DNA from: JAFNAG01 sp963824985
GTDB lineage: Bacteria; Acidobacteriota; UBA6911
NCBI GenBank assembly: GCA_963824985.1
Contig: CAWGRQ010000032.1
Location: 1 to 13,938 of the forward strand
Direction of reading: 5' to 3'
DNA: 13,938 nt
Shown here: positions 6,294-13,897 of the stretch, piece after piece
Numbering within the stretch: the first letter of the stretch is position 1
Layout: each line of letters opens with the position of its first letter
The notes under the pieces: model-generated
What the model saw: the letters and a program-made list of their open reading frames with translations, nothing else
Database searches by the model: none
Told to the model about the DNA's origin: nothing
Program-made: the position numbers and the translations under genes

Positions 6294-8735
6294 TCAATAG
6301 TCGCGCAGCGCGGTCATCGGGTCAACCGTGGTCGCGCGCCGCGCCGGCACATACACGGCCAGGAGCGCGACAGTTGCCAGGATGCCCACGGCGGCGGCGT
6401 ACGAAATCGGATCGGCCGGGCTGACCCCGTACAGCAGCCCTTTCATGAGTTGTGCCAGGACGATCCCGATTCCCAGGCCGATCGCCAGGCCCAACGCGGT
6501 CAATGTCATGCCGCCGCGGATGACCAGCCGGAGCACATCCGTGGCCCGGGCTCCCAGGGCCATGCGGATGCCGATGTCGCGGGAACTCTGGCTGACCGAG
6601 TAAGCGATCACGCCGTACAGGCCGACAGCGGCAAGGAACAGCGCAAGCAGCGCGAACGCGGATACCACCCCGGCCGCCAGGCGCGCCGGCAGCAGCGCAA
6701 ATCCCATGGCCCCATTCATGGTCTGCAGATCGGACACCGGAAGCTTGTCGTCGAGGCTGCGCACCTCCCGGCGCACGGTCTCGAGGAAACCACCGGGGTC
6801 CACAGCGGTACGCATGTGCAGGTGAAAGCTCGCGCGGTAGATCTGTTCCAGCGGGAGATACAGGAAGGACTTCGGTTCTTCCCCCAGGCTGAAGTATTTA
6901 CCATTGCGGGCGACGCCGATCACCAGGCAGTCGAGCTTTCCCCTGCGCACATGCTTCCCGATCGGATCCTGGCCGGGCCAGAAGCGCTGGGCGAAGGTCT
7001 CGTTGACGATCATCACGGGGGGCGCCGAGACGTTGTCGCTTTCGCGGAATCCACGGCCGCGCAGGATCCTGACTCCCATGGCGTCGAAATAGCCGCTGTC
7101 CACCGTGCAGTAATCGATGTATGGATTGATCGAACCGGCCGGCGGCGTATAGCCTTCCGGCTGGACGCCGATCTGGCTGCTGGACAGATTGAGGGGGATC
7201 TGGCTGGAAAAGCCGACGGCCTGTACGCCGGGTACGCTCCCCAGCCGCTCCCGCAGCGCGCGCATGAACTGTCGACCCCTGGCCTCGTCGTACTGCTGCA
7301 TGCCGAGTTCCAGCGAGGCCACCACCTGGTTGTCCGGGTCAAATCCGGGATCGAGGTGGCGCGCGTTTTGAAGACTGCGCACGACCAGGACGGCGCCAAT
7401 CAGGAGCGCCAGCGAAAGCGCCACCTGGGCGACCACCAGAGTCCGGCGCAATCGTGAGGCGCCGGCGAGCTGCACCGGGCTGCTCTCCTTGAGAACCGAA
7501 ACCAGGTCGGTGCGCGTCGCGGCCAGGGCTGGAGTGAGACCAAACAGCACTCCGGTAACGACGGTGACGGCGAACGTGAAGGCCAGCACCGGCCAGTTCA
7601 GGGACACCTCGATGTGCAAGGGAAGCTCGCTCGGCGGGCGGAACGACTGGATTAATCCGGTCAGCCATACGTTGAGCAGCAGGCCGGCCGCGCCGGCCAA
7701 CAGGGAAAGCAGCAGGCTCTCGGCGAGCAGCTGGCGCATCAGGCGCCCGCGGTTGGCTCCCAGGGCCATTCGGAGTCCGATCTCCTTGCGGCGTGCCGAG
7801 GATCGTGCCAGCAGGAGGCCGGCGACATTGGCGCAGGCGAGCAACAGGATGAATCCCATGACACCGAACATGAGTTGCAGGAACATGACGAAACCGCCGC
7901 GCACCATCGGGTTCAGGCTGGTCTCGGCTTCAGAGGCCATCATGACGCTCTTGCCCTTGTTGCTGGAGGGGTATTCTTCGGCCAGATGGGCCATGAGCGC
8001 ATTCACCGAAGTGCGCGCCTGCGCAATCGATACCCCGGGCTTCAGCCTGCCCAGGGTGGATGTGATAAAGTGATTGCCGCGTGCGTCCAGCGTGCCTCTC
8101 TCATCACCCATCCGGGGCGTCATCATGATGGGGATCCACAGATCCATCGCGAGGCCCGCCTCCATCCCCTCAAAGCCTTCGGGGGCGATCCCGACGATCG
8201 TGAACTGGACCCGGTTCAGCAGCAGCGTCCTGCCTATGATGCCGGGATCGCTGCCGAAACGGCGCTGCCAGAAGCCATTGCTCAATACGGCTACCGGATG
8301 GGTCCCCTCGGTACGATCCTCCTCGGGCTCGAAGAAACGGCCTCCGGCCGGCTTCAGTCCCAGCACCGAAAAGTAATTCCCGGAGACTACCGCGCCCCAC
8401 ACCCGCTCGTTCCGATCGCCTGCGCTCAGGTGGCAAGGCATGATTCTGCTTGCCGCCAGGCCGGTGAACACGTCGTTCCGGTCGCGCACATCCACGTAAT
8501 CAGGGTAGGAAAAAGATCCGTATTTCAGGCCGTTCGACCAGTTTGCATACAGCCGGACCAGGCGGTCGGGCTCGCTGGCCATCGTTTTCCGCCACAGGAA
8601 GGCATTGGCGAAGCTGAAGGTCGCGGCGTTCGCGCCGATGCCGAGGGCGATGCACAGAACCGCAGCCACGGTAAAGCCGGGGCTCTTCCAGAGCTGCCGG
8701 ACGCCAAAGCGAAGGTCCTGAACCAAGTGATCCAT
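6294..8735 (-). CDS. ADOP-family orphan ABC permease (duplicated MacB/FtsX domains)
   Basis: An 813-residue inner-membrane protein with two MacB periplasmic-core plus FtsX units in tandem. Residues 1-43 are the family N-terminus and first membrane segment (DLRFGVRQLWKSPGFT). A periplasmic domain follows (about 45-280, with SYPDYVDVRDR and NYFSVLGLKPAGGRFF). FtsX unit 1 (about 282-405) includes ACANVAGLLLARSSARRKE and IGLRMALGANRGRL. A second membrane-anchored core starts near 430 (RRTLVVAQVALSLALLIGA), and the last FtsX unit includes GLYGVIAYSVSQSSRDIG and IRMALGARATDVLRL, ending PARRATTVDPMTALRDY. MacB-type permeases work mechanically across the envelope with an ATPase; ADOPs typically have no adjacent ATPase gene, and none is present here. 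The cargo is unknown. The ATG at 8735 is chosen over 8774 because AGGAG precedes it by 6 bases and the family starts MDHLxxDLRFG. Confidence 0.95.
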   Translation of the reverse strand: MDHLVQDLRFGVRQLWKSPGFTVAAVLCIALGIGANAATFSFANAFLWRKTMASEPDRLVRLYANWSNGLKYGSFSYPDYVDVRDRNDVFTGLAASRIMPCHLSAGDRNERVWGAVVSGNYFSVLGLKPAGGRFFEPEEDRTEGTHPVAVLSNGFWQRRFGSDPGIIGRTLLLNRVQFTIVGIAPEGFEGMEAGLAMDLWIPIMMTPRMGDERGTLDARGNHFITSTLGRLKPGVSIAQARTSVNALMAHLAEEYPSSNKGKSVMMASEAETSLNPMVRGGFVMFLQLMFGVMGFILLLACANVAGLLLARSSARRKEIGLRMALGANRGRLMRQLLAESLLLSLLAGAAGLLLNVWLTGLIQSFRPPSELPLHIEVSLNWPVLAFTFAVTVVTGVLFGLTPALAATRTDLVSVLKESSPVQLAGASRLRRTLVVAQVALSLALLIGAVLVVRSLQNARHLDPGFDPDNQVVASLELGMQQYDEARGRQFMRALRERLGSVPGVQAVGFSSQIPLNLSSSQIGVQPEGYTPPAGSINPYIDYCTVDSGYFDAMGVRILRGRGFRESDNVSAPPVMIVNETFAQRFWPGQDPIGKHVRRGKLDCLVIGVARNGKYFSLGEEPKSFLYLPLEQIYRASFHLHMRTAVDPGGFLETVRREVRSLDDKLPVSDLQTMNGAMGFALLPARLAAGVVSAFALLALFLAAVGLYGVIAYSVSQSSRDIGIRMALGARATDVLRLVIRGGMTLTALGLAIGLGIGIVLAQLMKGLLYGVSPADPISYAAAVGILATVALLAVYVPARRATTVDPMTALRDY

Positions 8736-8893
8736 TACGGCTCCTGTAGGATAGGCAAGTCGATTACGCGCCATTATGCCTGATCAGCTTTGATAGTCCA
8801 GGATACGAAAACCCGGGAAGCGAAGTTCAGTACCAACGACCGGATTTTATCCCGTCTTGCCCCGCAGGCGCTCCCGCATTCCCGTCGCCCTGG

Positions 8894-9943
8894 CTAGAGC
8901 GGCCAGGAGCGCGGGCTTTCAGCGGCCTGGGAGGGGAGACGGTTCCAGGCGCGCGCATTGGGATAGCAGAGGACGGAGCGCAGCACCAAGGCACGGACTT
9001 CGCCGCGGCTGATCTTGATCCGGTGCCGCTCGTCGAGGACATTGCCGGCGCGCAGACGCGCCAGGGTTCTCATCCCGATCAGGATTGGCCAGGCACAGGC
9101 CAGGCGCACGCGCATCTCGTTGTGGGGTAAGGCGTTGGTATAGGCCCAGCCCGCTCCGAGGAGGTCTTCCGCCTGTTTGAGATAGGATGAGTATAGCGGA
9201 CGGAAGCGGCCCATGGTTGAGGCGCTCAACAGCTCCGGTGGTTCCAGGCCGATCTCCAGCAGTCGGGTGCGTGGCAGGTAACAGCGCCCCTGGCGCAGGT
9301 CTCCCGGCAGATCGCGCAGGATGTTAACCAGCTGGAGTCCCTTGCCGAAACGGATGCCGTCGGCCAGAAGGGGCATGTCATCGAGTTCCACCTTTGGGAA
9401 CAGGTGGGCGCGGCACATCCTTGTCCAGAATTCGCCGACACAGCCGGCGACGCAATAGGTGTATTCCTCCAGCTCGTGGTCGGCATCCAGGGCGGCGATG
9501 CCTTCCGCGCAGGCCGAGCCGAAACGGTCCAGATCGGTTTCCTGGCCGCGGGTGATGGTCTCGAGCAGGTCGCGAATGCGCTGCCGGTCCGCGGGTCCGA
9601 GTGCGCCCAGTTGCTCGAACAGGACTGCGATATGTTTCAGCAGTGTCCGTTCCGCCGGTGAACCGCGCCCCGGAGTTGATTCCTGTGCCGCGGCCAGTTC
9701 GCCGAAATCGGGCGGCTCTGCCCGGCCGGTTTCGGCCGTGTCGCAGATGGCGCGGCGCATCTCGCGCAGGGCCTGGCGCCGCAGCTCCAGGGAGATCAGG
9801 CGCGTGTCGGCGATCGTGTCCGTGGCGCGCGCCAGGAGGTAAGCAACGCTGATCTGGGGCCGTATCGCTCCCGGCAGGACGCGCAGCGTGAGGAAGAAAG
9901 AACGCGAAACGTGCCTGAGCAGATCGGATCCGTGCAATTCCAT
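8894..9943 (-). CDS. Squalene/phytoene synthase family protein (head-to-head prenyl synthase)
   Basis: Such enzymes condense two prenyl diphosphates (two farnesyl to squalene, or two geranylgeranyl to phytoene) through a presqualene-type intermediate, the first committed step to hopanoids, sterols or carotenoids. Of 349 residues, the start HVSRSFFLTLRVLP is typical. The first Mg2+-binding motif is D42-TIA-D46 (YLLARATDTIADT), the second is D211-LPG-D215 (LQLVNILRDLPGDLRQG, then CYLP), and YCVAGCVGEFW at 163-173 lines the active site. The sequence favours squalene synthesis by resemblance, but the product is not determined. No hpnC/D/E pair, cyclase or desaturase is nearby. The start is uncertain: ATG 9943 fits the family length, with ATG 9970 and GTG 10000 as alternatives, and none has a good ribosome site. 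The last 20 or so residues are low-complexity and Ser/Arg-rich. Confidence 0.9.
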   Translation of the reverse strand: MELHGSDLLRHVSRSFFLTLRVLPGAIRPQISVAYLLARATDTIADTRLISLELRRQALREMRRAICDTAETGRAEPPDFGELAAAQESTPGRGSPAERTLLKHIAVLFEQLGALGPADRQRIRDLLETITRGQETDLDRFGSACAEGIAALDADHELEEYTYCVAGCVGEFWTRMCRAHLFPKVELDDMPLLADGIRFGKGLQLVNILRDLPGDLRQGRCYLPRTRLLEIGLEPPELLSASTMGRFRPLYSSYLKQAEDLLGAGWAYTNALPHNEMRVRLACAWPILIGMRTLARLRAGNVLDERHRIKISRGEVRALVLRSVLCYPNARAWNRLPSQAAESPRSWPL

Positions 9944-10159
9944 GGGTGCATTGAAGCACACAATGCCCATCGAGGGAAGTTGGGAATCGGCAGGCCGCAC
10001 CCCTAAGCACGATTTAAGAAAATAAGGCCACGGATTGCCTCGACATCACCGGGACTGGAGTGGTGCGTCGATCCGAGCGCCAAAGTTTGGGCAAAAATCG
10101 TGTTGTCCGCCGGCATGGAGTTCCATGCATGGTGCAGGTCGCGAGGCTGTCCGTTTCGC

Positions 10160-10189
10160 TTGCGCCGGTAATGCGAAATAACCTATAAA
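10160..10189 (+). promoter_or_regulatory. Predicted promoter of iorAB
   Basis: TTGCGC (10160-10165), an 18-base gap and TATAAA (10184-10189), giving a leader of about 95 bases before the iorA start. The leader has GC-rich, weakly self-complementary sequence (CCGGG near 10243, CCCGG near 10275) but no riboswitch that I recognise. Confidence 0.4.
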
Positions 10190-10291
10190 TTGATGGCGCC
10201 TGCGGGTTTCGACCTGTCGAGACGCATCATATGCAATCATATAGCCGGGTCCGGGGCTCAACCTGTCCTTAGGCCCGGGTGAGAGGTTATC

Positions 10292-11899
10292 ATGTCTGAG
10301 ATGGTTCTGTTGGGGGACGAGGCCGTGGCGATGGGGGCCATTCATGCCGGGTTGACGGCCGCCTACGCCTACCCCGGGACGCCGGCCACCGAGATCCTGG
10401 AATTCCTGATCCGGTATCGGATGAAGAACGGAAGTCCGCACGCCGCCTGGTGCGCCAACGAAAAGACCGCCTACGAGAGTGCCTTGGGGGTGTCCTTTGC
10501 CGGCCGCAGAACCATGGTGTCGATGAAGCACGTCGGGCTCAACGTGGCGGCGGATCCGTTCGTCAATTCCGCGCTGGTGGCCATCCACGGAGGCCTGGTG
10601 GTCGCCGTCGCCGACGACCCCGGGATGCACAGTTCGCAGAACGAACAGGACAGCCGCTTTTATGCCGACTTTGCCCGGGTGCCGTGCCTGGAACCGGCCA
10701 ACCAGCAGGAAGCCTACGAAATGACTCGGGAGGCATTCGAACTTTCCGAGCGGTTCGAACTCCCGGTGATGATCCGCCTGGTTACCCGGCTGGCGCACAG
10801 CCGGACCGTCGTGCGCGTGGGGGAACCACGGCCGGAGAACCCGCCGGACAAGATCCGCGACGGTGCAGCATCGTGGATACTGATGCCCCACGTCGCCCGC
10901 CGCCGCTGGCATGAGCTTCTGAAGCGCCAGTCTGGGATGCTTGCGTACACGGAGGCTTCGCCACACAACACGCTGTGTCTGAACGAGGAACAATCCGCGA
11001 TCGGCATAATCACAACCGGGATTGCGCGCAATTATTATTTCGAAAACCTCGAAGCACTCGGCTGGGAACCGTCGCACCTGCACGTGGGCGCTTACCCGAT
11101 CCCGGTGGACAAGGTTCGCCGGCTGGCAGTCCATGTGAAACGCCTGGTGATCTTTGAAGAAGGTTACCCTTATCTCGAGCGGCTGCTGCGCGGTCTGCTG
11201 CCGCCAGCTATCGAGATCCAGGGGAAGGAATCGGGGCATGTTCCCGCCGAAGGGGAACTCAATCCTGATATCGTTCGCCGGGCGCTTGGCCTGAAGGTGG
11301 GACGTGGTCTGACAATTCCGGAACTGTCGCTTGCCGGCCGGCCGCCCCAATTCTGCGCCGGATGTCCGCACGGCGACACGCTGAAGGTGCTCCGGGTCGC
11401 GCTCTCGGGTTACCGGGAATCGGTGGTAACCTCGGACATCGGCTGCTATACGCTTGGTGCCTTGCCGCCCTATTCGGCGGTTGAAACCTGCGTCTGCATG
11501 GGGGCCTCCATAGGGATGGCCAAAGGGGTCGCGGAGGCCGGCCTTCACCCGGTTGTTGCCGTAATCGGCGACAGCACCTTCCTTCATTCCGGGGTGCCTC
11601 CGCTTATGGATGTGGTGGCGGCGAATGCCAACGTGACCGTGATCATTGCCGATAATGCCACTGTAGCCATGACCGGCGCCCAGCCGACGATCCTGTCGCA
11701 GCCTCGGCTCGAGCAGGTCGTCCTGGGAATCGGTATTGACCCCGAACACTTCCACGTGGTGGAGGCGCACCCGAAATATGAGGCGGAGAATGCCGAACTG
11801 CTCAAAAGAGAGATCGAGCATCGCGGCCCCTCGGTTATCATTGCCCGGCGCGAATGCCTGGAGGCGGTCAAGGAAACCAAAAGAGGGGGTGTGGCGTGA
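10292..11899 (+). CDS. iorA: Indolepyruvate:ferredoxin oxidoreductase alpha subunit, without ferredoxin domain
   Basis: IorA carries thiamine diphosphate (TPP) and oxidatively decarboxylates aryl pyruvates (from Trp, Phe, Tyr) to aryl-acyl-CoA while reducing ferredoxin. The pyrimidine domain opens LLGDEAVAMGAIHAG and has YPGTPATEI (27-35), then NEKTAYESALG, VSMKHVGLNVAADP and DDPGMHSSQNEQDSR. The pyrophosphate domain has CAGCPH (C355, C358) and the TPP motif GDS (426-428) through N455 (IIADNATVAMTGAQPT). At 535 residues it is shorter than the usual 600-650, because the sequence ends soon after VIIARRECLEAVKE with no CxxCxxCxxxC ferredoxin clusters. The ATG at 10292 follows GAGAGG by 5 bases. 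The gene overlaps iorB by 4 bp. It looks intact, since the iorB start is placed exactly at its stop. Confidence 0.93.
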   Translation: MSEMVLLGDEAVAMGAIHAGLTAAYAYPGTPATEILEFLIRYRMKNGSPHAAWCANEKTAYESALGVSFAGRRTMVSMKHVGLNVAADPFVNSALVAIHGGLVVAVADDPGMHSSQNEQDSRFYADFARVPCLEPANQQEAYEMTREAFELSERFELPVMIRLVTRLAHSRTVVRVGEPRPENPPDKIRDGAASWILMPHVARRRWHELLKRQSGMLAYTEASPHNTLCLNEEQSAIGIITTGIARNYYFENLEALGWEPSHLHVGAYPIPVDKVRRLAVHVKRLVIFEEGYPYLERLLRGLLPPAIEIQGKESGHVPAEGELNPDIVRRALGLKVGRGLTIPELSLAGRPPQFCAGCPHGDTLKVLRVALSGYRESVVTSDIGCYTLGALPPYSAVETCVCMGASIGMAKGVAEAGLHPVVAVIGDSTFLHSGVPPLMDVVAANANVTVIIADNATVAMTGAQPTILSQPRLEQVVLGIGIDPEHFHVVEAHPKYEAENAELLKREIEHRGPSVIIARRECLEAVKETKRGGVA

Positions 11900-12474
11900 A
11901 GTGCGACATTTTGCTTGCCGGCGTGGGCGGGCAGGGAGTGCTGTCTCTGGCGGCTGCAATCGCCTCTGCTGCCATGGAGGAACGGCTGCATGTGAAGCAG
12001 GCCGAAGTACACGGCATGGCTCAGCGCGGCGGGGCGGTCATGGCGACCTTGCGCCTCGCCGATCATGAGATTGCCAGCGACCTGATTCCGTCCGGCACCG
12101 GCTCGATGATTCTGAGTATGGAGCCGTTGGAGAGCCTGCGGTACCTCTCCTATCTTTCACCGGCGGGGACGTTGATAACCTCCGCGAATCCGGTGCGCAA
12201 TATTCCCGACTATCCCGACCTGCAGATCCTGCTTGGCCGGATTGCGGCACTGCCGCGCACGATCATCGTGGACGCGGAAAAGCTGGCGCGCCGGGCCGGC
12301 TCTGCCCGGGCGGCGAACATGGTGATCGTCGGCGCGGCCATCCATCTGCTTCCCATACGTGCGGAGACGGTGGAAACGGCCGTGCGGGCGAATTTTGCGC
12401 GCAAGGGGGAAGAGGCCGTAGCGATCAACCTGCGCGCCCTCCACGCCGGCCGGGAGGCTGCGGCCGGCCGCTAG
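11896..12474 (+). CDS. iorB: Indolepyruvate:ferredoxin oxidoreductase beta subunit
   Basis: A 192-residue gamma-type subunit of the 2-oxoacid:acceptor oxidoreductase superfamily, partner of IorA. The start KCDILLAGVGGQGVLSLA is the conserved glycine-rich opening, followed by KQAEVHGMAQRGGAV, SDLIPSGTGSMILSMEPLE and a C-terminal ARAANMVIVGAAIHLLPI segment. The GTG at 11896 overlaps the iorA stop as GTGA, with AGAGGGGG about 6 bases upstream, so the two are translationally coupled. An in-frame ATG at 11854 lies inside iorA and is less likely. The 3' end contains an 8-bp GC hairpin (GCCGGCCG at 12445-12452 pairing with 12461-12468) without a T-run. Confidence 0.93.
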   Translation: MKCDILLAGVGGQGVLSLAAAIASAAMEERLHVKQAEVHGMAQRGGAVMATLRLADHEIASDLIPSGTGSMILSMEPLESLRYLSYLSPAGTLITSANPVRNIPDYPDLQILLGRIAALPRTIIVDAEKLARRAGSARAANMVIVGAAIHLLPIRAETVETAVRANFARKGEEAVAINLRALHAGREAAAGR

Positions 12475-12475
12475 C

Positions 12476-12639
12476 CCCCAATACCGCTCACTAAAGGCAG
12501 ACGCGCTGCGTGTCAGCACAAAAAAGCCTGCCACGGATTGCACCCCCAAGAAGGGTCGATCCAAAGAGATAAGTCTCAGTGAAATCTGTGCAGTTCGCCG
12601 CCCGATTTTTGAACCGCGCTTAAGTGAACGGTATTGGGG
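12476..12639. repeat. 164-bp segment bounded by 21-bp inverted repeats (possible MITE)
   Basis: The left arm 12476-12496 (CCCCAATACCGCTCACTAAAG, 19 of 21 pairing) has its reverse complement at 12619-12639, differing at two positions. The interior has no gene and includes AGATAAGTCTCAGTGAAATC near 12568, a phrase of the kind often seen repeated in environmental genomes. It occupies most of the gap between iorB and the phosphatase gene. No target-site duplication beyond a possible CTA is evident. A miniature transposable element or a long stem structure both fit. Confidence 0.6.
12609..12637 (+). promoter_or_regulatory. Weak predicted promoter for the phosphatase gene
   Basis: TTGAAC (12609-12614), 17 bases, then TATTGG (12632-12637). 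The -10 box falls inside the right arm of the inverted-repeat segment. Only a moderate match. Confidence 0.25.
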
Positions 12640-12726
12640 CTAAAACGGGCAGTCGGTTACAGCCGGGACGCGAAATGGGACCGGCGCAAACGCATACCGC
12701 GATGAGAAGGGAAATGGTTACGCAAC

Positions 12727-13656
12727 ATGCCTGAAGAAGAGAAGCCTTCAGAAGAAACACTCCACAAACTGCTCCGCCTGACTGAAGAGATCGAGAACTT
12801 CCAGCGGATCGCTCTGCGCCTGAAACCAGAGCCGGGCGAGATTCCCCGGCTGCCCGGCATTGATGTTTTCGGCATCAACATTCCGTTGGCCGGGGCGATC
12901 GGCGGCGATCACATCATTTACATCGATTTCAAGCATAGGTATGACCTGGACGCGCGCATCGAGCAGGCGCAGAAAAAGGGCCTGCCTCAGATCGCCGCCA
13001 AACTGGAGGAAATGAAGCAGACCGCGGGGGTCCTGCTCGCCGATGTCGCCGGTCATCAGATCACCGATGCGGTGCTTGCGGCCATGCTTCACCAGTCATT
13101 TTTGCTGGGCGCGCTGTACGAACTCGATATTTTCGGCATGATCACGACGCGGCTTTTTGAGAATATCAACAACCGTTTCTTCCGCTCGTCGAGTGTCCGC
13201 AAGTTTCTGACTATGATCTACGGCGAGATTAATGTCAGCGGAAGGTTCCGCTTCATTTCCGCCGGGCATCATCCGCCGCTGGTGTTTTCGAACGAGTTTG
13301 ACCACTTCATGGATATCGACCCCGAACTCATGATCAGTTATCCGCCGATCGGCACGATGCCTTCGAAGACCGATCCCGACCTGTCCCGCAGACCCTCGAT
13401 CCTGGGTTACAAGGACAAATACGTCGTGAATGAAATAAAGCTGATGGGACCGGGCGATATTCTGGTGCTGTACACCGATGGCCTCAAAGAGCACGAGAAA
13501 GATCGGGAGAATTATTTTCCCGGAAGGCTGGAGGAGAAGATCCGGCAATTCAAGAGCGAATCCGTGCGACTCATCCTTGAGGAAATCAGCCGCGATCTGC
13601 GGGAGTTTGGCCCGCCGGCGGATGATGTCAGCTGCGTCCTGATCAAGAAAAACTGA
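12727..13656 (+). CDS. SpoIIE/RsbU-type PP2C-like serine phosphatase
   Basis: Predicted Mn2+/Mg2+-dependent protein phosphatase of the PPM/SpoIIE class, which typically dephosphorylates anti-anti-sigma (STAS) proteins in partner-switching. Of 309 residues, 1-40 form a charged, probably helical lead, and the catalytic domain fills the rest. Metal-binding positions are D61 (AIGGDHIIYIDF), D106 (LLADVAGHQITDA), D251 (LVLYTDGLKE) and D300 (PPADDVSCVLIK); SAGHHPPLVF at 178-187 is also diagnostic. There is no membrane segment or sensor domain such as GAF, PAS or HAMP, so it is a cytosolic stand-alone phosphatase. No anti-sigma kinase or STAS gene is in view. The GAGAAGGGA at 12704-12712 is rather far (14 bases) from the ATG; no better in-frame start was found. 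Confidence 0.92.
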   Translation: MPEEEKPSEETLHKLLRLTEEIENFQRIALRLKPEPGEIPRLPGIDVFGINIPLAGAIGGDHIIYIDFKHRYDLDARIEQAQKKGLPQIAAKLEEMKQTAGVLLADVAGHQITDAVLAAMLHQSFLLGALYELDIFGMITTRLFENINNRFFRSSSVRKFLTMIYGEINVSGRFRFISAGHHPPLVFSNEFDHFMDIDPELMISYPPIGTMPSKTDPDLSRRPSILGYKDKYVVNEIKLMGPGDILVLYTDGLKEHEKDRENYFPGRLEEKIRQFKSESVRLILEEISRDLREFGPPADDVSCVLIKKN

Positions 13657-13812
13657 GGGCGGGAATCCGATCCCGGCCTGTCCCTCATTCCTCCCCCGGC
13701 TTCCGGGATTGCTGAAGGCAGAGGACGGATTGATCCCGGCTCCGGCTTTTTCAGGGCAGGCATACGGCTCGTCCGGATTTTGCACGTGGGGGAATCCGGC
13801 GTCCGAGGACGG

Positions 13813-13824
13813 AATTGCGCAATT
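13813..13824. promoter_or_regulatory. 12-bp perfect palindrome next to a promoter
   Basis: AATTGCGCAATT lies 3 bases upstream of the predicted -35 box of the gene that runs off the window. Its symmetry and location would suit a dimeric regulator's site, but there is no independent support. Confidence 0.3.
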
Positions 13825-13827
13825 GGG

Positions 13828-13857
13828 TTGCAAAAAAGTCACTATTGTTGCTATCCT
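13828..13857 (+). promoter_or_regulatory. Predicted promoter with extended -10 box
   Basis: TTGCAA (13828-13833), an 18-base spacer and TATCCT (13852-13857) preceded by TGC, giving an extended -10. It would produce a leader of about 35 bases before the ATG at 13898. Confidence 0.45.
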
Positions 13858-13897
13858 CCGCCGCCGAAAGGATGATACAGAATTCGGGAGGATTCGG

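Noticed and set aside
5820..7457. 545-codon open frame on the plus strand opposite the reductase and permease genes
   Set aside because: It is antisense to two convincingly identified genes and to the hairpin between them, with Arg/His/Gln-rich composition and no known domain.
7875..8783. 302-codon plus-strand frame opposite the permease N-terminus
   Set aside because: It is a reverse-frame shadow of the ADOP coding sequence with no recognisable motif or ribosome site.
10046..11959. 637-codon open frame on the minus strand opposite iorA
   Set aside because: It lies antisense to a well-recognised gene, has no family resemblance, and its His/Arg/Pro-rich make-up is typical of the reverse frame of GC-rich coding DNA.
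12445..12468. GC-rich 8-bp hairpin at the 3' end of iorB considered as a terminator
   Set aside because: It is inside the coding sequence and is followed by CGCTAGCCCCC rather than a T-run, so intrinsic termination is not supported.
13692..13709. CCCGG-CTT-CCGGG hairpin downstream of the phosphatase gene as a terminator
   Set aside because: The stem is only 5 bp and no T-tract follows.
13773..13799. CCGGATT/AATCCGG inverted repeat
   Set aside because: Only a 7-bp stem with a 13-base loop and no T-run or promoter relation; likely chance in GC-rich sequence.
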